Of a DNA stretch of 64,000 bases, positions 31,471-41,135 are shown one piece after another. Within the stretch, counting starts at the first letter, position 1, and each line of letters starts with the position of its first letter. A model generated the notes under the pieces. It did no database searches, was not told where the DNA came from, and worked only from the letters and a program-made list of their open reading frames with translations. The stretch is taken from the NCBI GenBank assembly GCA_017163975.1, contig JAFFSR010000218.1:10481501-10545500 (forward strand), written 5' to 3'. A program made the translations under genes and the position numbers. The DNA comes from Anastatus disparis. Taxonomy: Eukaryota > Arthropoda > Insecta > Hymenoptera > Eupelmidae.

Positions 31471-32472
31471 CTATCGAAATAATTTAGTTATTTTAATTAA
31501 ATTTTTATTTAAATGTGAGATGGTAAAATTTGGTATTGTTAATTGAAAGTTACCTGCATTACATTCATTAGAAAAAGAAATGCTAGCAATGTTAAGGCGC
31601 TGAGAGCTGCGCCACTACCACCTTTTCCCTTGGATCTGAATTTTATCAAAATTTTTAAAATATTGCATGATAATATTTTTATTTTTTTATATATAGTAAT
31701 TTTAGAAAAATTTTTGTTTTAAGCTTAAGATTTTTTAAAAGAATATTTTCTAATAATTAAATGAATTTTTAGAAACATTTGAAAATTTTTTAATCATGTT
31801 CAAAAAATATTTAGTAAATTTTATTTTTCGTTTTTATTTTTATAGAATCTCATGAAAATTTATGAACTAAGGTGGGAGTCTTACATGTAAGGCATAAATG
31901 TTTATAAAACTTGAAGAGCTTATTACTGATACCTAAAAATGATATTTTATTCCAATATTTGCATAAATTTTGGGATACTTGAAAATAATACTTAAAATCA
32001 CATATGAAAATTATAAATATTTTGAGTCATATTTAAATATTATAAAAAAATTAAAGGTGATTGTTATTACTTTTTACTTTAGATTTCAAGAAAATTCATC
32101 AAAACAAATTTTAAACTATAAAATCCAAATTCCATATTAAATATAAATTTTTTTTTTTTAAATAACAAAAATAGTATATGAAAAGTTTCATGAATGTCGG
32201 ATCAATTTGTAATACACCTAAATATCGTAAGTACGATTCCCAAGTTTCACCAATTAAAAAGTATAACACTCTCCTAATTTGTCAAAGTCTCCAAAAAATT
32301 TTAAAATAGTTATCATAATAAAATCTAAAACTTTAAGAAATATGTACTTATGCCATCCATGAGATTCATAATGTCCGTGACCACCACCACCACCACCGTG
32401 ATATCTATCCATCGCAGGTACAGAAGGGCCATCGTTAAATCCGCCAAAATTTAGTAATGCTTTTATTGTCAT
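31267..32472 (-). CDS. 136-residue single-pass membrane protein, Gly/His-rich N-terminus
   Basis: Three minus-strand exons: 32348-32472, 31554-31635, 31267-31470 (411 nt, 136 residues). An in-frame TGA two codons before the ATG at 32470-32472 fixes the start. Residues 26-34 are Gly/His-rich, after MDRYH. Residues about 50-68 (AALSALTLLAFLFLMNVM) form one hydrophobic segment, preceded by SKGKGGSG. The C-terminal 67 residues are hydrophilic (Thr-rich, then Lys/Glu), ending KLRKPPT. Splice junctions: donor CATAA|gtacat (weak), acceptor aaaattcag, donor ATGCAG|gtaact, acceptor atttcgatag. Small insect proteins with a Gly-rich lead into one membrane helix followed by a polar tail are familiar, but I cannot name this family. 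No signal peptide is seen, so topology is undecided. Confidence 0.8.
31554..31635 (-). CDS. membrane-protein gene, exon 2 (membrane segment)
   Basis: Residues 42-69, SKGKGGSGAALSALTLLAFL and following hydrophobics. The first base completes a Lys codon from exon 1. The acceptor and donor are both good. Confidence 0.85.
32348..32472 (-). CDS. membrane-protein gene, exon 1
   Basis: Residues 1-41 starting MTIKALLNFGGFNDG, with a run of six Gly followed by HGHYESHGWH. The donor is gtacat, and phase 2 fits exon 2 exactly. Confidence 0.75.
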
Positions 32473-33044
32473 CTTTCAACACCAAAAAAATATAAAACAA
32501 TAAAAATAATTAAATTTTAACTTAGACGATGTCGTCACCTTAGTAGCAAACGTTAGACTGAATATTCAATGTTGTTTTCCTCGTCTTTTTTTTTCTTATT
32601 CTTTAAAGCATGAGGGCGTGAAGAAGAAAAAGAAGAACTTTCCGGATCCACTTTTTCCATTCTTAGTAATTATTAACGCGTCGTGATTATGTCGCGCACG
32701 GGTCGACACTTCTTCTTTAACGTGTTAAGCGGCACGCTTTTACATGTGTTTTTTGGGGCTAATCGTGTTAATGTATGGAGAATAAGAATTAACAGGATTC
32801 TTGGTCAATTTAAGCTTAGGACTAGGTTGAGAATTGTTAAAAATGTTTTTTTTTTCTTGTTTTATTTAATTTGAATGACAAAGTATGTGATAGCTCAAAT
32901 AGATTTTTGAGTACAGAATAATTATATTGAACAATAAAATACTAAAATAAGTTTAAAGTTGGCTTTTCCTTTACCAAGAAGAATGAAAATATTAAAAATT
33001 AAAAAATGTAATGCTCTCAGTAAGGATGATATATTGATTTATAA
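32473..33044. other. upstream region of the minus-strand membrane-protein gene
   Basis: Probably promoter and 5'UTR of the minus-strand gene. It is moderately richer in CpG around 32670-32740 (AACGCGTCGTGATTATGTCGCG). A plus-strand open frame at 32683-32874 has no recognisable protein and is taken as chance. Confidence 0.4.
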
Positions 33045-33255
33045 TTAAGGTGATGTAATAAGGTATATGATTTCTACATAGTTACCGACATTGTAGTTTT
33101 CCAAATTTTTTTTATTAAAAAATTTTTTAATTTATCTCCATATTATACTTTTTATTAATTAAAAAATAAGATTGTAATTTAAAGATACTATTAAAACTTT
33201 TGAATTAGGAATGAAAAATTTAGAAAAGTGTAATATCTGCATCTACATTTTTTTA
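33045..33255. mobile_element. GGCGATGTAA inverted-repeat element, copy 2
   Basis: Left TTAAGGTGATGTAATAAGG, inner AGTTACCGACATTGTAG. The right end is decayed (ATCTGCATCTACATTTT). Same family as 26236-26451. It ends about 25 bp before SINE copy E. Confidence 0.65.
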
Positions 33256-33279
33256 ATCTTAAGAATAATATATGCTAAG

Positions 33280-33465
33280 TAGAGGTCGTCAGTGGCTCAC
33301 TCGGTAGTACAATGGATTGGTGAGACGAGGACCCGAGTTCGAATCCTGTTCTCAGTCGATTTATACAAGCACCACTGTACGTTATATGAGCTTTGTTAAC
33401 AAACACTGAAACGACCTCCGTCGCTAATTAGCATTGCAATGAAATCTAAAATACAGCGACGTTAA
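33280..33465 (+). mobile_element. tRNA-derived SINE, copy E
   Basis: GAGGTCGTCAGTGGCTCACTCGG head with a mutated D arm (GTAGTACAATGG) and the anticodon region GGATTGGTGAGACG; B box GAGTTCGAATCCT. Tail ATACAAGCACCACTGTACG, stem CGTCGCT / AGCGACG, end ATACAGCGACGTTAAA. Confidence 0.9.
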
Positions 33466-33986
33466 ACAAAATAATAAATCAACTTTTTTTTTAAATTTAT
33501 TCTAGCAATGTTTCATTCAAATACTATAATTTTCTTATACATTAACTGCAAATACAATTTATGAATCAAAAGATTATAAGACTATTTAGATAATACTTCC
33601 CATAGAATTTTGATTTACTGATGTGAAAATTTCTCCTATGGCCAACATATCGCTCAAACAATATTCTAAATGTTCTTAAAAATATAGTTGTAACAATTTT
33701 CCAATCGATAGCTAATTTTTATATTGATCAATCCATAGATCCTAATTGACATTATTCTCACATATTGCAAATAGAATTACCCTTATACATTCCCGCGTAG
33801 AAATCTAGAGTGTTAGAAATACATTGTCAATATGTTGAATTTTGCAATTGTCAACATATTGCAAATAGAAAATTATTATAAAAAAATTAATTAGAAAAAA
33901 ACCGGAGTGACTCCGTCTAGTTGCACTGTTATAGTCAAGATAAAGACAGAGCGCAGTTAAAAGTAAACAAAGAAGTTAAACTCTAA

Positions 33987-34121
33987 AGAGCTATAGGCTC
34001 AAATTTAGTCGACACTAAGCACTCAAACATCATTCTGTCTTTATTTTTTCTTATGGTGAAAGAGTAAGATAGAATGATGTTTGAGTGCCAATTGTGGACT
34101 ATAAATTCGAGCCATAGTTCT
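33987..34121. repeat. long hairpin 1
   Basis: Arms of about 54 bp separated by about 25 bp. The best part is an exact GCACTCAAACATCATTCT with its complement AGAATGATGTTTGAGTGC. The outer parts (GAGCTATAGGCTCAAATTTA against TGGCTCGAATTTATAG) match imperfectly. Confidence 0.85.
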
Positions 34122-34338
34122 CCGTCGTCGTCGTTCGTTCATTCCCGTAGTTCGTATTTGTCTCTTTCTGTCGCATCTACAAGCAGAGCCCAGCTAAAAG
34201 TATACCTGCGCCGCTCAGTTCTTTACTCATGAGAATTCATCAAATAAATAGTCGGAAAATTTATATTTTATAATGTTTTTTATTTGTATTTAATTATTTT
34301 ATAGCCCCCATATGACCTACGATAACATAAAATCATTT

Positions 34339-34470
34339 ACCCAACTTGGGCTAACGAAGAATACATATGACCTCGACTAATGTTTTAGCTTGAACAGCAG
34401 TCAGTCTCAGGCTAAAACCCTAAAAACATTAGTCTCGCTCATATAAATCCTTCGTACGCTCAAGTTGGGT
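34339..34470. repeat. long hairpin 2
   Basis: Arms of about 50 bp: ACCCAACTTGGGCTAACGAA..., ACTAATGTTTTAG against (complement) ACCCAACTTGAGCGTACGAA..., ACTAATGTTTTTAG. The loop has a further short TTTTAGC / GCTAAAA stem. Confidence 0.85.
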
Positions 34471-35045
34471 ATATAACTAATACACTACAAGTATCAATGG
34501 TAGTACATTCAATGCACACATCTACTCGTGTATATACACGCATATTCTTAAGCGAAATGAAAGAGAAGGAAAAAAAAGGGAAAAGAATATAAGTGTGTGT
34601 TAATAGCAATAATGGCATCATGTGCCATATTCGCACATTCACGGTGGGTGACATTTGGGACTGTCGATTTTCATACATTTAATACCCCTACCGTAACCTC
34701 GCATAAGAAATAGTTTAAAAAAATATAACCAAATTTTTGATTCCACAGATCTTTGCTCCGCAGGTTTGCGTTTTGTCTTTGAGCTATTATTGCATCTTAA
34801 ATAAAATTCTAGGCGGCCGGCATTTATAAATATGTTCCAGTCATACTTCGAAAATTTTTTCCCTATAAAAATTTTTAAATAGACGTAATATGGCTTGACC
34901 TTAAGGTGATGTCAATCGGCATCATTTCGGCTGCTTAGAAACTAAAATGAGTTCCAATAATATATTGACAATCGCAATATCCAAAATATTAGCAATATGT
35001 TTCTAATGCTCTCGATTTTTACGCGGAAATACATGGGCAATTCTT

Positions 35046-35399
35046 CACTGAAAAAAAATAAGGCGATTCAAATAAGGGGACCCAAACAAAATCTCCTTTG
35101 TTAGCACATGAAAGCGGTATAAGACTTTATTATCTTACTAACCCAAGCAATGTTTGCTTGGCAGTGAAGAAGATTTCGTTTTCACACAAGAGCTCTGTTC
35201 GACATACTTCTCGGGCTTGCGCACTAGTGATGCGCACTAGACTTTTGTATTCAGAAGTCCATAGCACTTTACTGCGCGCAATTCCGAGCAGTACGTGGAA
35301 CAAAGCCATGATATTCTTGCTTTTAGCCCATAAGCAATAATTGCTTTGGAAACTTAAAGCGTTATTTATATTGGAATAATCGGTTGTTTTTTTTCAGTG
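35046..35399. mobile_element. CACTGAAAAAAAA inverted-repeat element
   Basis: Ends CACTGAAAAAAAATAAGGCG and (complement) CACTGAAAAAAAACAACCGA, 354 bp. CACTGAAAA-type ends are common on small Tc1/mariner-like elements; the assignment is inference. It lies about 380 bp upstream of the ankyrin gene. An open frame at 35098-35340 within it has no recognisable protein. Confidence 0.65.
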
Positions 35400-35777
35400 T
35401 ACTTGCAATATGCGACATATTAGGTATTGCTTGAGAAATATGTTGGTTATAGGAAACACTTTTACGCAGATAATTAAGAAAAAAAATATTATAGCTTGAG
35501 TCATAAATTTACTGCAAAGGTGCAATGCTTATAGTTTTAGTACAGATATATGCTAAACTTTAGTCAGGTCAAAAAAGGTTCATCTTTGAATTTTCACTGC
35601 GAATGGATAGAATATTCTCAAAAATGCTCAGTTTGTTTTGAATCGTGTAGTATGGAAGACTGAAAAAAAAATTCATATACATTTTTTAAATTTATTATTG
35701 ATAAAAAGAAATTTCTTTTTCAACTGATTTATTTATTATTGCAAACAAATTGAAAATATTTAAAAAAATATAACACA

Positions 35778-36141
35778 ATGGACGAATGCATCGTAAGAGA
35801 ATACATGCAATTAAAAGACGCTATACTTCACGAACAAATTGATGTTGTAAAGCATACGTTGTCAAATCCAGAATTTTATGAAAAATTTATCAATTACAAA
35901 TTATATTCAAAGTGTCATGTTACACTTCTTAATATAGCAGTGAATAAGAAAAATATTGCTATAGTTAAACTGTTATTGTCTTTGAAATTAACTCCAAATA
36001 TTATTGATGATCCAGAATCGGATACAAGTTCATCAATTTCTAATATTACTTACAAAGAATTATACGATATTTCAAGTTCACTTAGCGGTGACAATGTCCA
36101 ATGGTTTAGAAATATCCAGACTGGTAGTTCATCATGTGAAA
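35778..36141 (+). CDS. ankyrin gene exon 1
   Basis: Residues 1-122, MDECIVREYMQLKDAILHEQ onward, one degenerate ankyrin repeat, then a Ser-rich linker. Donor GAAA|gtaagt, phase 1. Confidence 0.85.
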
Positions 36142-39100
36142 GTAAGTAAAATAATTATTATATTTATTTAAGGCGATGTAAAAGAGTACATAATTTGTAG
36201 ATAGTTACTGGCATTGTAGTTTCACAGATATTTTTATTAAAATTTTTTTTTTTAATAACTGTACATCATACTTTTTTTTATCATTTAAAGTGGAAGTCTA
36301 TACTGAGAAATAAAAAGTCTAGTTACTTTACTTAGAGTTTGGCTAGTGCGTCAAAATGCACAATAGTATGTGCTCCGTAAAAGAGATTAGTAGCTAGTCC
36401 CTCCGGCGCATTGAGAACGCCCGAGAGCTCGATAGAAGCGCCAATAGACGAATGTAAAGGAATGGCCGTTTTTCAGATTAGCTGGCGTGACTTGAGTTGG
36501 TATTATAACTGCGCCGAAAAAGGACTAACCAATAGTCCCTGCGTGACCGAGTGGCCGAACTTTAGTTCACCTTCTCGCCACTCTCTTTCGGCTAGAAGCA
36601 CTGACATTTCACAAGTCAGTATACTAAAGTATAGAGATACCCTGGTAGAAATCTTACTGGGTATAGCTACAAATAAGCGAGACCCTTAAAACATAGCTTT
36701 TAGCTACTGATTTTAGCTCATTATTATTAGCTTAACGGGTGAAACCTGTTAACTTTCTACCAGGGTATTTTTAAAACTTTTGGATTAAAAATTAAAAATT
36801 TGGAAAAATATAATGCCGGTATTTTACATCTCGCCATTCTGAAATAAAAGGCAACTTTTTCATCTATTTTATCAAAATTTCGTTGAATCTTCCTTAGAAA
36901 ACTAAAAACTTGATTATAATCATAGAATTTTTATTTATGTAATATCATTGACAATTTTAAAGCTTAAGTTTTTATTCGTTCATATGATTTCGCTAATGTA
37001 TTTAGAAACTTATAGAAGAAATTTATATTAGAAATTTTATAATAATTGATTATTTATTGTGGTTATAACCATTCCTATTAAAAAAAAAAAACAATGAATC
37101 TTTCTGATAAAAGTGTTTTCCTTTTAATTTTTTTTTCAAAAAATCAAAATAAATTAAAAAAATTGTTTGTATAAAAAAGATAAAGCATGGTGAGTTTTCG
37201 AACACCATATTTAAAAAAAATTTATTTCATTATAATAAAATTTTTATTGTTATCCTCATCCACTTTTGAGTACAAGCGACCTTATTGCATCCATCCCTAC
37301 AAATTTGCTTTCTGCAAATTTCCCATATTACAAGGAAGGTTGTTGTATAGTTCTGCAAAATTCCATTGAAAGTTTTTTTAGGCTGTAATAAAAAAAACTT
37401 ACAAAATGTTTTAAAAAATATTTCTAAAAGTTTATCGGAAATTTACAAAACTTTGCCTTAACTTTTGAACAAATTTTGCACGAATACTACATTAAAACAT
37501 TTCAACGAAATGTTGCAGCAATTTCAAATATGGAATAAAATATTACTGCTAAGTTATTGCAAGGTTTCAATGTTAACTTTTTTAAAATTATTTTTGCAAT
37601 GCTTCAGGTCTAAGGTACCTTGTTCCTGCGCCTCCCGATCGCCGATGGAATATTTACCCGAAACCTATCAAACTATGTGAGTTAACATTTAAATTATAAA
37701 CTTTTAAATTATTAGCAATCTTAATTTTAAATTTGCATGAATTTTCGGATTTATTTCAATAAAAATTTTTCTAAAAATGAATTGTCTTCAACCCTTCCAT
37801 TCCAGAACTTTTTCCTCTTTTTTGATAAAAAGAACTATCGTAAGGCAGGAGTTATTTAAGAAAAAAATATTTCTCACGTAAACATAAAATGCTCCTGAAA
37901 GTGGAATTTCTGAAACAAATTTTGTTTCAGAAATTTTTTATTTATTCATATAGATTTCAGTAAAATAACATCTATTGCTGTTGCAATATGGCAACTCAGG
38001 GAACGAAAGGGTTAAATCTAAAATCAAACGTAAAATTGATAATTTTCCATATCATCTCCATAAAAATTTCATAATCATAAAATTTAATATATAATAATTT
38101 TTTAGCAACTCCGTTGCACCAAGCAGTGTACAATCAAGACATTGAATCGGTTAAACTTTTACTAGATCACGATGCAAATCCAAATGCCTTAGATGATTTA
38201 GGCCATGATACGTTGAGTTATGTCATAAAATGGGATTTCGAATGTCTACCCATAATTGAAATGCTTTTGGAAAAAGGTGCGAGAGATAATAGCGATCCAC
38301 CATTATTATATGAAGCTATACATCGTGGCAAAGTTTCCGCAGTTGAATTGTATCTTAAACATATTAACGTTAGAAACCTTAGAGATTCTATAGGTAAAGG
38401 GCCAATTCATTACGCCGTAACTGCTGAAGTTAGAAGTTTTAAAATTATACATCTATTACTCGAAGCTGGAGCTAATATTAATCAAGCAGATTTTTTTCAA
38501 GAAACAGCATTGCATCTAGCTGTTATGTATAAAAAAATTGATATAGTGAGTTTTTGTTTGGTTTTATTTTACAAAAGGAGGATCTATAAATAATTGCGAT
38601 CGTCCTCCAAGGGGGTGGGAGAATTAAAATTCATATAAACTCATAACGTAATTTCTGAATCATCCCTTACCGATATAACATATTTTATTAACCAAATTTT
38701 AATGTAAAAATATATTATGTGTTTAAATAATTTTAACTCATTTACCTCTGATTCCAGGTAAAATTTCTTTTAGATTATGGTGCCAATATAAATCTAAAAG
38801 CAGACGATAAAACACCCCTCCACCTCGCCGTCTCAAGTGGAAACGTTTCGATATTAAAATTAATTTTGGATAAGAAACCAATATTCGGTATTGAAACAGA
38901 AATTGTCAGTGCCGTACTTCTTGAAGCTTGCAAAAAGAAGAATCGAGAAATTGTATGCGAATTACTTAGATATGGCATAAGTGTCGATAGTAAAACATTT
39001 GATGACAAAGTTTCGAATTTTTTGATTGAACTTATTGTTAAATTAGACCTTGAAGGCGTTTCGATTGGTGAAGAATATATGAAAATTCTAAAGAAATCCG

Positions 39101-39450
39101 ACATACCTTCTTGTACTTATTATTTAAATGTATTTGATGAGATGAGAAATTGTTTGGTATTCGAAAACATCACAATATTGGATATATTTTTTGCAAGTAA
39201 GAAAAAATTATTTGGTTTATTGAGAAACGAAGATGTCCATAAAGCTATACAGTCACTTAACTTTGATAGTTTTCTAACATTAAAATTTCAATTGAATTTT
39301 AAAATTATGAGAACGTTACAAGAATTCAATAAATTAACTTATGTAGAAAATAAACTAGAAGCGATATTCGGCTCGATTTTTCCTCGCGAAATAATCTGGA
39401 AATTTGCAGAATTTTCGGATATTGAAGATTTGTATATTTATTTTTATTAG
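35778..39450 (+). CDS. ankyrin-repeat protein with C-terminal PRANC/F-box-like motif
   Basis: Three exons, 35778-36141, 38106-38545 and 38758-39450, join in frame to 498 residues. Ankyrin repeats run from about residue 50 to 370. Clear ones are TTPLHQAVYNQDIESVKLLL, KGPIHYAVTAEV, ETALHLAVMYKKIDIVKFLL and KTPLHLAVSSGNVSILKLIL; the first repeat (TLLNIAVNKKNIAIVKLLL) and the last few are degenerate. The last 32 residues hold IFPREIIWKFAEFSDIEDLY, which fits the F-box-like LPxEIxxxIxxFLxxxDL core of PRANC domains. Proteins with this layout occur in poxviruses, Wolbachia and parasitoid wasps; in poxviruses the motif recruits SCF ubiquitin ligase. A role here in ubiquitin-linked or symbiont/host interaction is inferred. 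The introns and a complete open frame argue for an expressed nuclear gene. Poly(A) signal AATAAA at 39631. Confidence 0.88.
36168..36836. mobile_element. GGCGATGTAA inverted-repeat element, copy 3, with nested insertion
   Basis: Left TTAAGGCGATGTAAAAGAG, inner AGTTACTGGCATTGTAG; right (complement) GGCGAGATGTAAAATACCGG. It is 669 bp where copies 1 and 2 are about 215 bp. The extra DNA includes the TACCCTGGTAGAAA element at 36638-36767 and a more GC-rich segment of unknown origin (about 36345-36637). All of this sits in intron 1 of the ankyrin gene, 26 bp after the donor. Confidence 0.72.
36638..36767. mobile_element. TACCCTGGTAGAAA inverted-repeat element, copy 2
   Basis: TACCCTGGTAGAAA at the left and an exact complement TTTCTACCAGGGTA at the right, 130 bp, nested in the larger element at 36168-36836. 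Same family as 11908-12068. Confidence 0.82.
37788..38015. mobile_element. TTAACCCTT-type element in ankyrin intron
   Basis: Left TCAACCCTTCCATTCCAGAA, right (complement) TTAACCCTTTCGTTCCCTGA, 228 bp, imperfect ends. Ends 90 bp before ankyrin exon 2. Confidence 0.65.
38106..38545 (+). CDS. ankyrin gene exon 2
   Basis: Acceptor aattttttag. Residues 122-268 carry the core ankyrin repeats (LLLDHDANPNALDDLGHDTL, MLLEKGARDN, LLLEAGANINQADFFQETAL). Donor ATA|gtgagt in the middle of a repeat, phase 0. Confidence 0.9.
38758..39450 (+). CDS. ankyrin gene exon 3 with PRANC-like end
   Basis: Acceptor tctgattccag. Continues the split repeat as VKFLLDYGANINLKADDKTP, then weaker repeats, a helical region, and the F-box-like core FPREIIWKFAEFSDIEDLY close to the stop TAG. 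Confidence 0.9.
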   Translation, partial: VKFLLDYGANINLKADDKTPLHLAVSSGNVSILKLILDKKPIFGIETEIVSAVLLEACKKKNREIVCELLRYGISVDSKTFDDKVSNFLIELIVKLDLEGVSIGEEYMKILKKSDIPSCTYYLNVFDEMRNCLVFENITILDIFFASKKKLFGLLRNEDVHKAIQSLNFDSFLTLKFQLNFKIMRTLQEFNKLTYVENKLEAIFGSIFPREIIWKFAEFSDIEDLYIYFY

Positions 39451-40172
39451 TAGCAATGAACGAATGAAACATCCAATCAGTTATAAAATTCTTGTTATAT
39501 TCTTAAAAGTTCTTTGTACCTATTTTTATTAGTATAAGTGAAGCTTCACTAATTTCTATGCATTTCGTAAATCATTAAAATTCTTAAAGTTTTTAAATAT
39601 TTGTTTAATGATGAATAATATAAATTATTCAATAAATTCTATAGTGTCAATTATGTATATATATTCATAAGACTAAATTATTTTAATATTAATATCTGTT
39701 TTGATCAAGATCAAATAATAAAAAAAAATAAAATATCTTCCTCAATAAGTTTTAAAATTTTTTAGAAATTAATATTACTGCAGGATATTGCTTAGAGTAA
39801 GATTCGCCAACTGTGATTATGAAATTTATATGAGATTTATTGAAGTGTGACCATCTAGAGTTAATGAATAAAAAATTATTGTAAAAGTGAAATTTGTTAT
39901 TCGATTTAAATAAATTTTGGTATTTCTTTGGCGTATTATTTTAGTTTGGCTGTCTAGTCATCACAAGGTAGGGGTCGTGCATAAACTACATTACCAATTT
40001 TTCAGATTTTTTTACCCCCCCTCCTCTACCCCCACGTTAACATCCGTAGACTATTGACCTACCCCTCCTCCCTTGTAACGTTGACTATTTTTTCATTTTT
40101 AAAAAATTTTGAGTATTTTACTTATAATATTCTAATTAATTTTTTAATAATCAATAACTATTTAATTATGCG
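39451..40172. other. intergenic DNA with degenerate repeat
   Basis: AT-rich 3' flank of the ankyrin gene. Around 39965-40085 lies GGGGTCGTGCATAAACTAC followed by a C-rich ACCCCCCCTCCTCTACCCCC stretch, which looks like the end of a widespread type of DNA-transposon remnant; the family is not assigned. No gene. Confidence 0.45.
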
Positions 40173-40530
40173 TTAAATTATTGCAATTCGACGGTCATGA
40201 GGAAGAAGGTGTCATCTCATTTTTGGTTGTAGAGAGGTGCCATTTATTTAGAGTTGAAGAAAGGTGTCATTTCATTTTTGACTAAGAAGAGGCCTTTTTT
40301 CTTAATTTATATATTTAATTTATTCACTTAATTTATTGAAATTTTGTAATCAATTAACTTTTTTAAGGGTCCACTACAGAATTAAATACAAAAAGATTTT
40401 TTTGGAAATAGCATTTTTTTTAAAATTGAAATTAAACAAAACCTTTTTTTAATCCAAAATAAAATGGCACCTTTCTTCAACTCTAAATGGAATGACACTT
40501 TATTCCTCGTCACCGTCGAATTATTGTTAA
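40173..40530. mobile_element. AATTCGACGGT foldback element
   Basis: TTAA at each end. Left AATTCGACGGTCATGAGGAA, right (complement) AATTCGACGGTGACGAGGAA, with similarity continuing through GTGTCATxxCATTT and GAGTTGAAGAAAGGTG, about 100 bp per arm. The left arm also has an internal duplication of the AGGTGxCATTT block. 358 bp, noncoding. Confidence 0.82.
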
Positions 40531-40822
40531 ATCTGATTTATATCACATATAATACACATTTATCACTGTGAGTTTAAGAATTATTAATTGAGAATTTACC
40601 AAAAAAAAATAAGAAAAATAGTATGAAATATACGAAAAAATTGTATTTATTAAGATGTAAAGGTTAGATTTTTAAAAATTCAAAGAATACGTGAAAGGCA
40701 CGCGTTACGGACACTCAGGCTGCAAGTTCATGAGACCCATTACATGTTTTCGCCTCTTGATCATTAAAGGTCAAAAGATTATCAAAAGCGGTGCACGTTG
40801 TATGTATCAATCAGCTATTCGG

Positions 40823-40831
40823 AAATTCCAG
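40823..40831. promoter_or_regulatory. kappaB-like site upstream of the cysteine-rich peptide gene
   Basis: GGAAATTCC, a palindromic Rel/NF-kB half-site pair, lies about 185 bp before the predicted transcription start. CTTATCG near 40905 and GATTATCG near 40965 contain GATA motifs. In insects, paired kappaB and GATA sites mark immune-induced promoters. Seen as sequence only; function is inferred. Confidence 0.5.
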
Positions 40832-40983
40832 ATTTATTTAATTATTTAGCAGTTTAGTTTTTACGTCATTTTCGATAATATTCTGTAAAACAACTGATTT
40901 GTCTTATCGTAGTGAAATATGCTCGTATTTCATTTATTTTTTATTTCTTACAAAACTTCGCATAAAGATTATCGTGTGGAATA

Positions 40984-41016
40984 TATAAATATTCGAAGTA
41001 ACAATTAGCAGTCAGT
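40984..41016 (+). promoter_or_regulatory. TATA box and initiator of the cysteine-rich peptide gene
   Basis: TATAAA at 40984-40989 and the arthropod initiator TCAGTT at 41012-41017. The initiator A is 30 bp from the TATA start, the canonical spacing. The start codon follows about 70 bp later. Confidence 0.75.
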
Positions 41017-41083
41017 TCGAGTTTTTGTTACTTACGATCAAAATATCGAGAATAGAGTTTTCAGAAGACTTTTTATAAGCAAA

Positions 41084-41135
41084 ATGATACGTATTTTAAT
41101 TCTTACTTGTCTGATTTTCTTGATCGTCACTCAAG
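41084..41135 (+). CDS. cysteine-rich peptide exon 1 (signal peptide)
   Basis: Seventeen codons plus one base; donor CAAG|gtaaaa. The exon covers nearly the whole signal peptide, a usual arrangement for secreted peptide genes. Confidence 0.88.

Larger units (their letters stand above)
33791..35029. mobile_element. 1.24-kb composite inverted-repeat element with internal hairpins
   Basis: Left end CCCGCGTAGAAATC, AGAGTGTTAGAAATACAT; right end (complement) CCGCGTAAAAATCGAGAGCATTAGAAACAT, about 35 matching positions with few changes. Next to both ends lie variants of GACAATxxGCAATAT. It holds two separate long hairpins (33987-34121 and 34339-34470) and a direct repeat, ACAGAGCGCAGTTAAAAGTA near 33949 and GCAGAGCCCAGCTAAAAGTA near 34183, flanking the first hairpin. 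No transposase frame is visible. Parent family unknown. Confidence 0.65.

Noticed and set aside
32683..32874. Plus-strand open frame starting MSRTGRHFFFN
   Set aside because: Lies in the likely promoter/5'UTR of the opposite-strand gene; Phe-rich with a poly-T-coded end.
35098..35340. Open frame of 80 codons
   Set aside because: Entirely inside the CACTGAAAAAAAA element, with no recognisable domain.
36411..36689. Open frame of 92 codons in the ankyrin intron
   Set aside because: Crosses into the nested TACCCTGGTAGAAA element; no protein similarity recognised.
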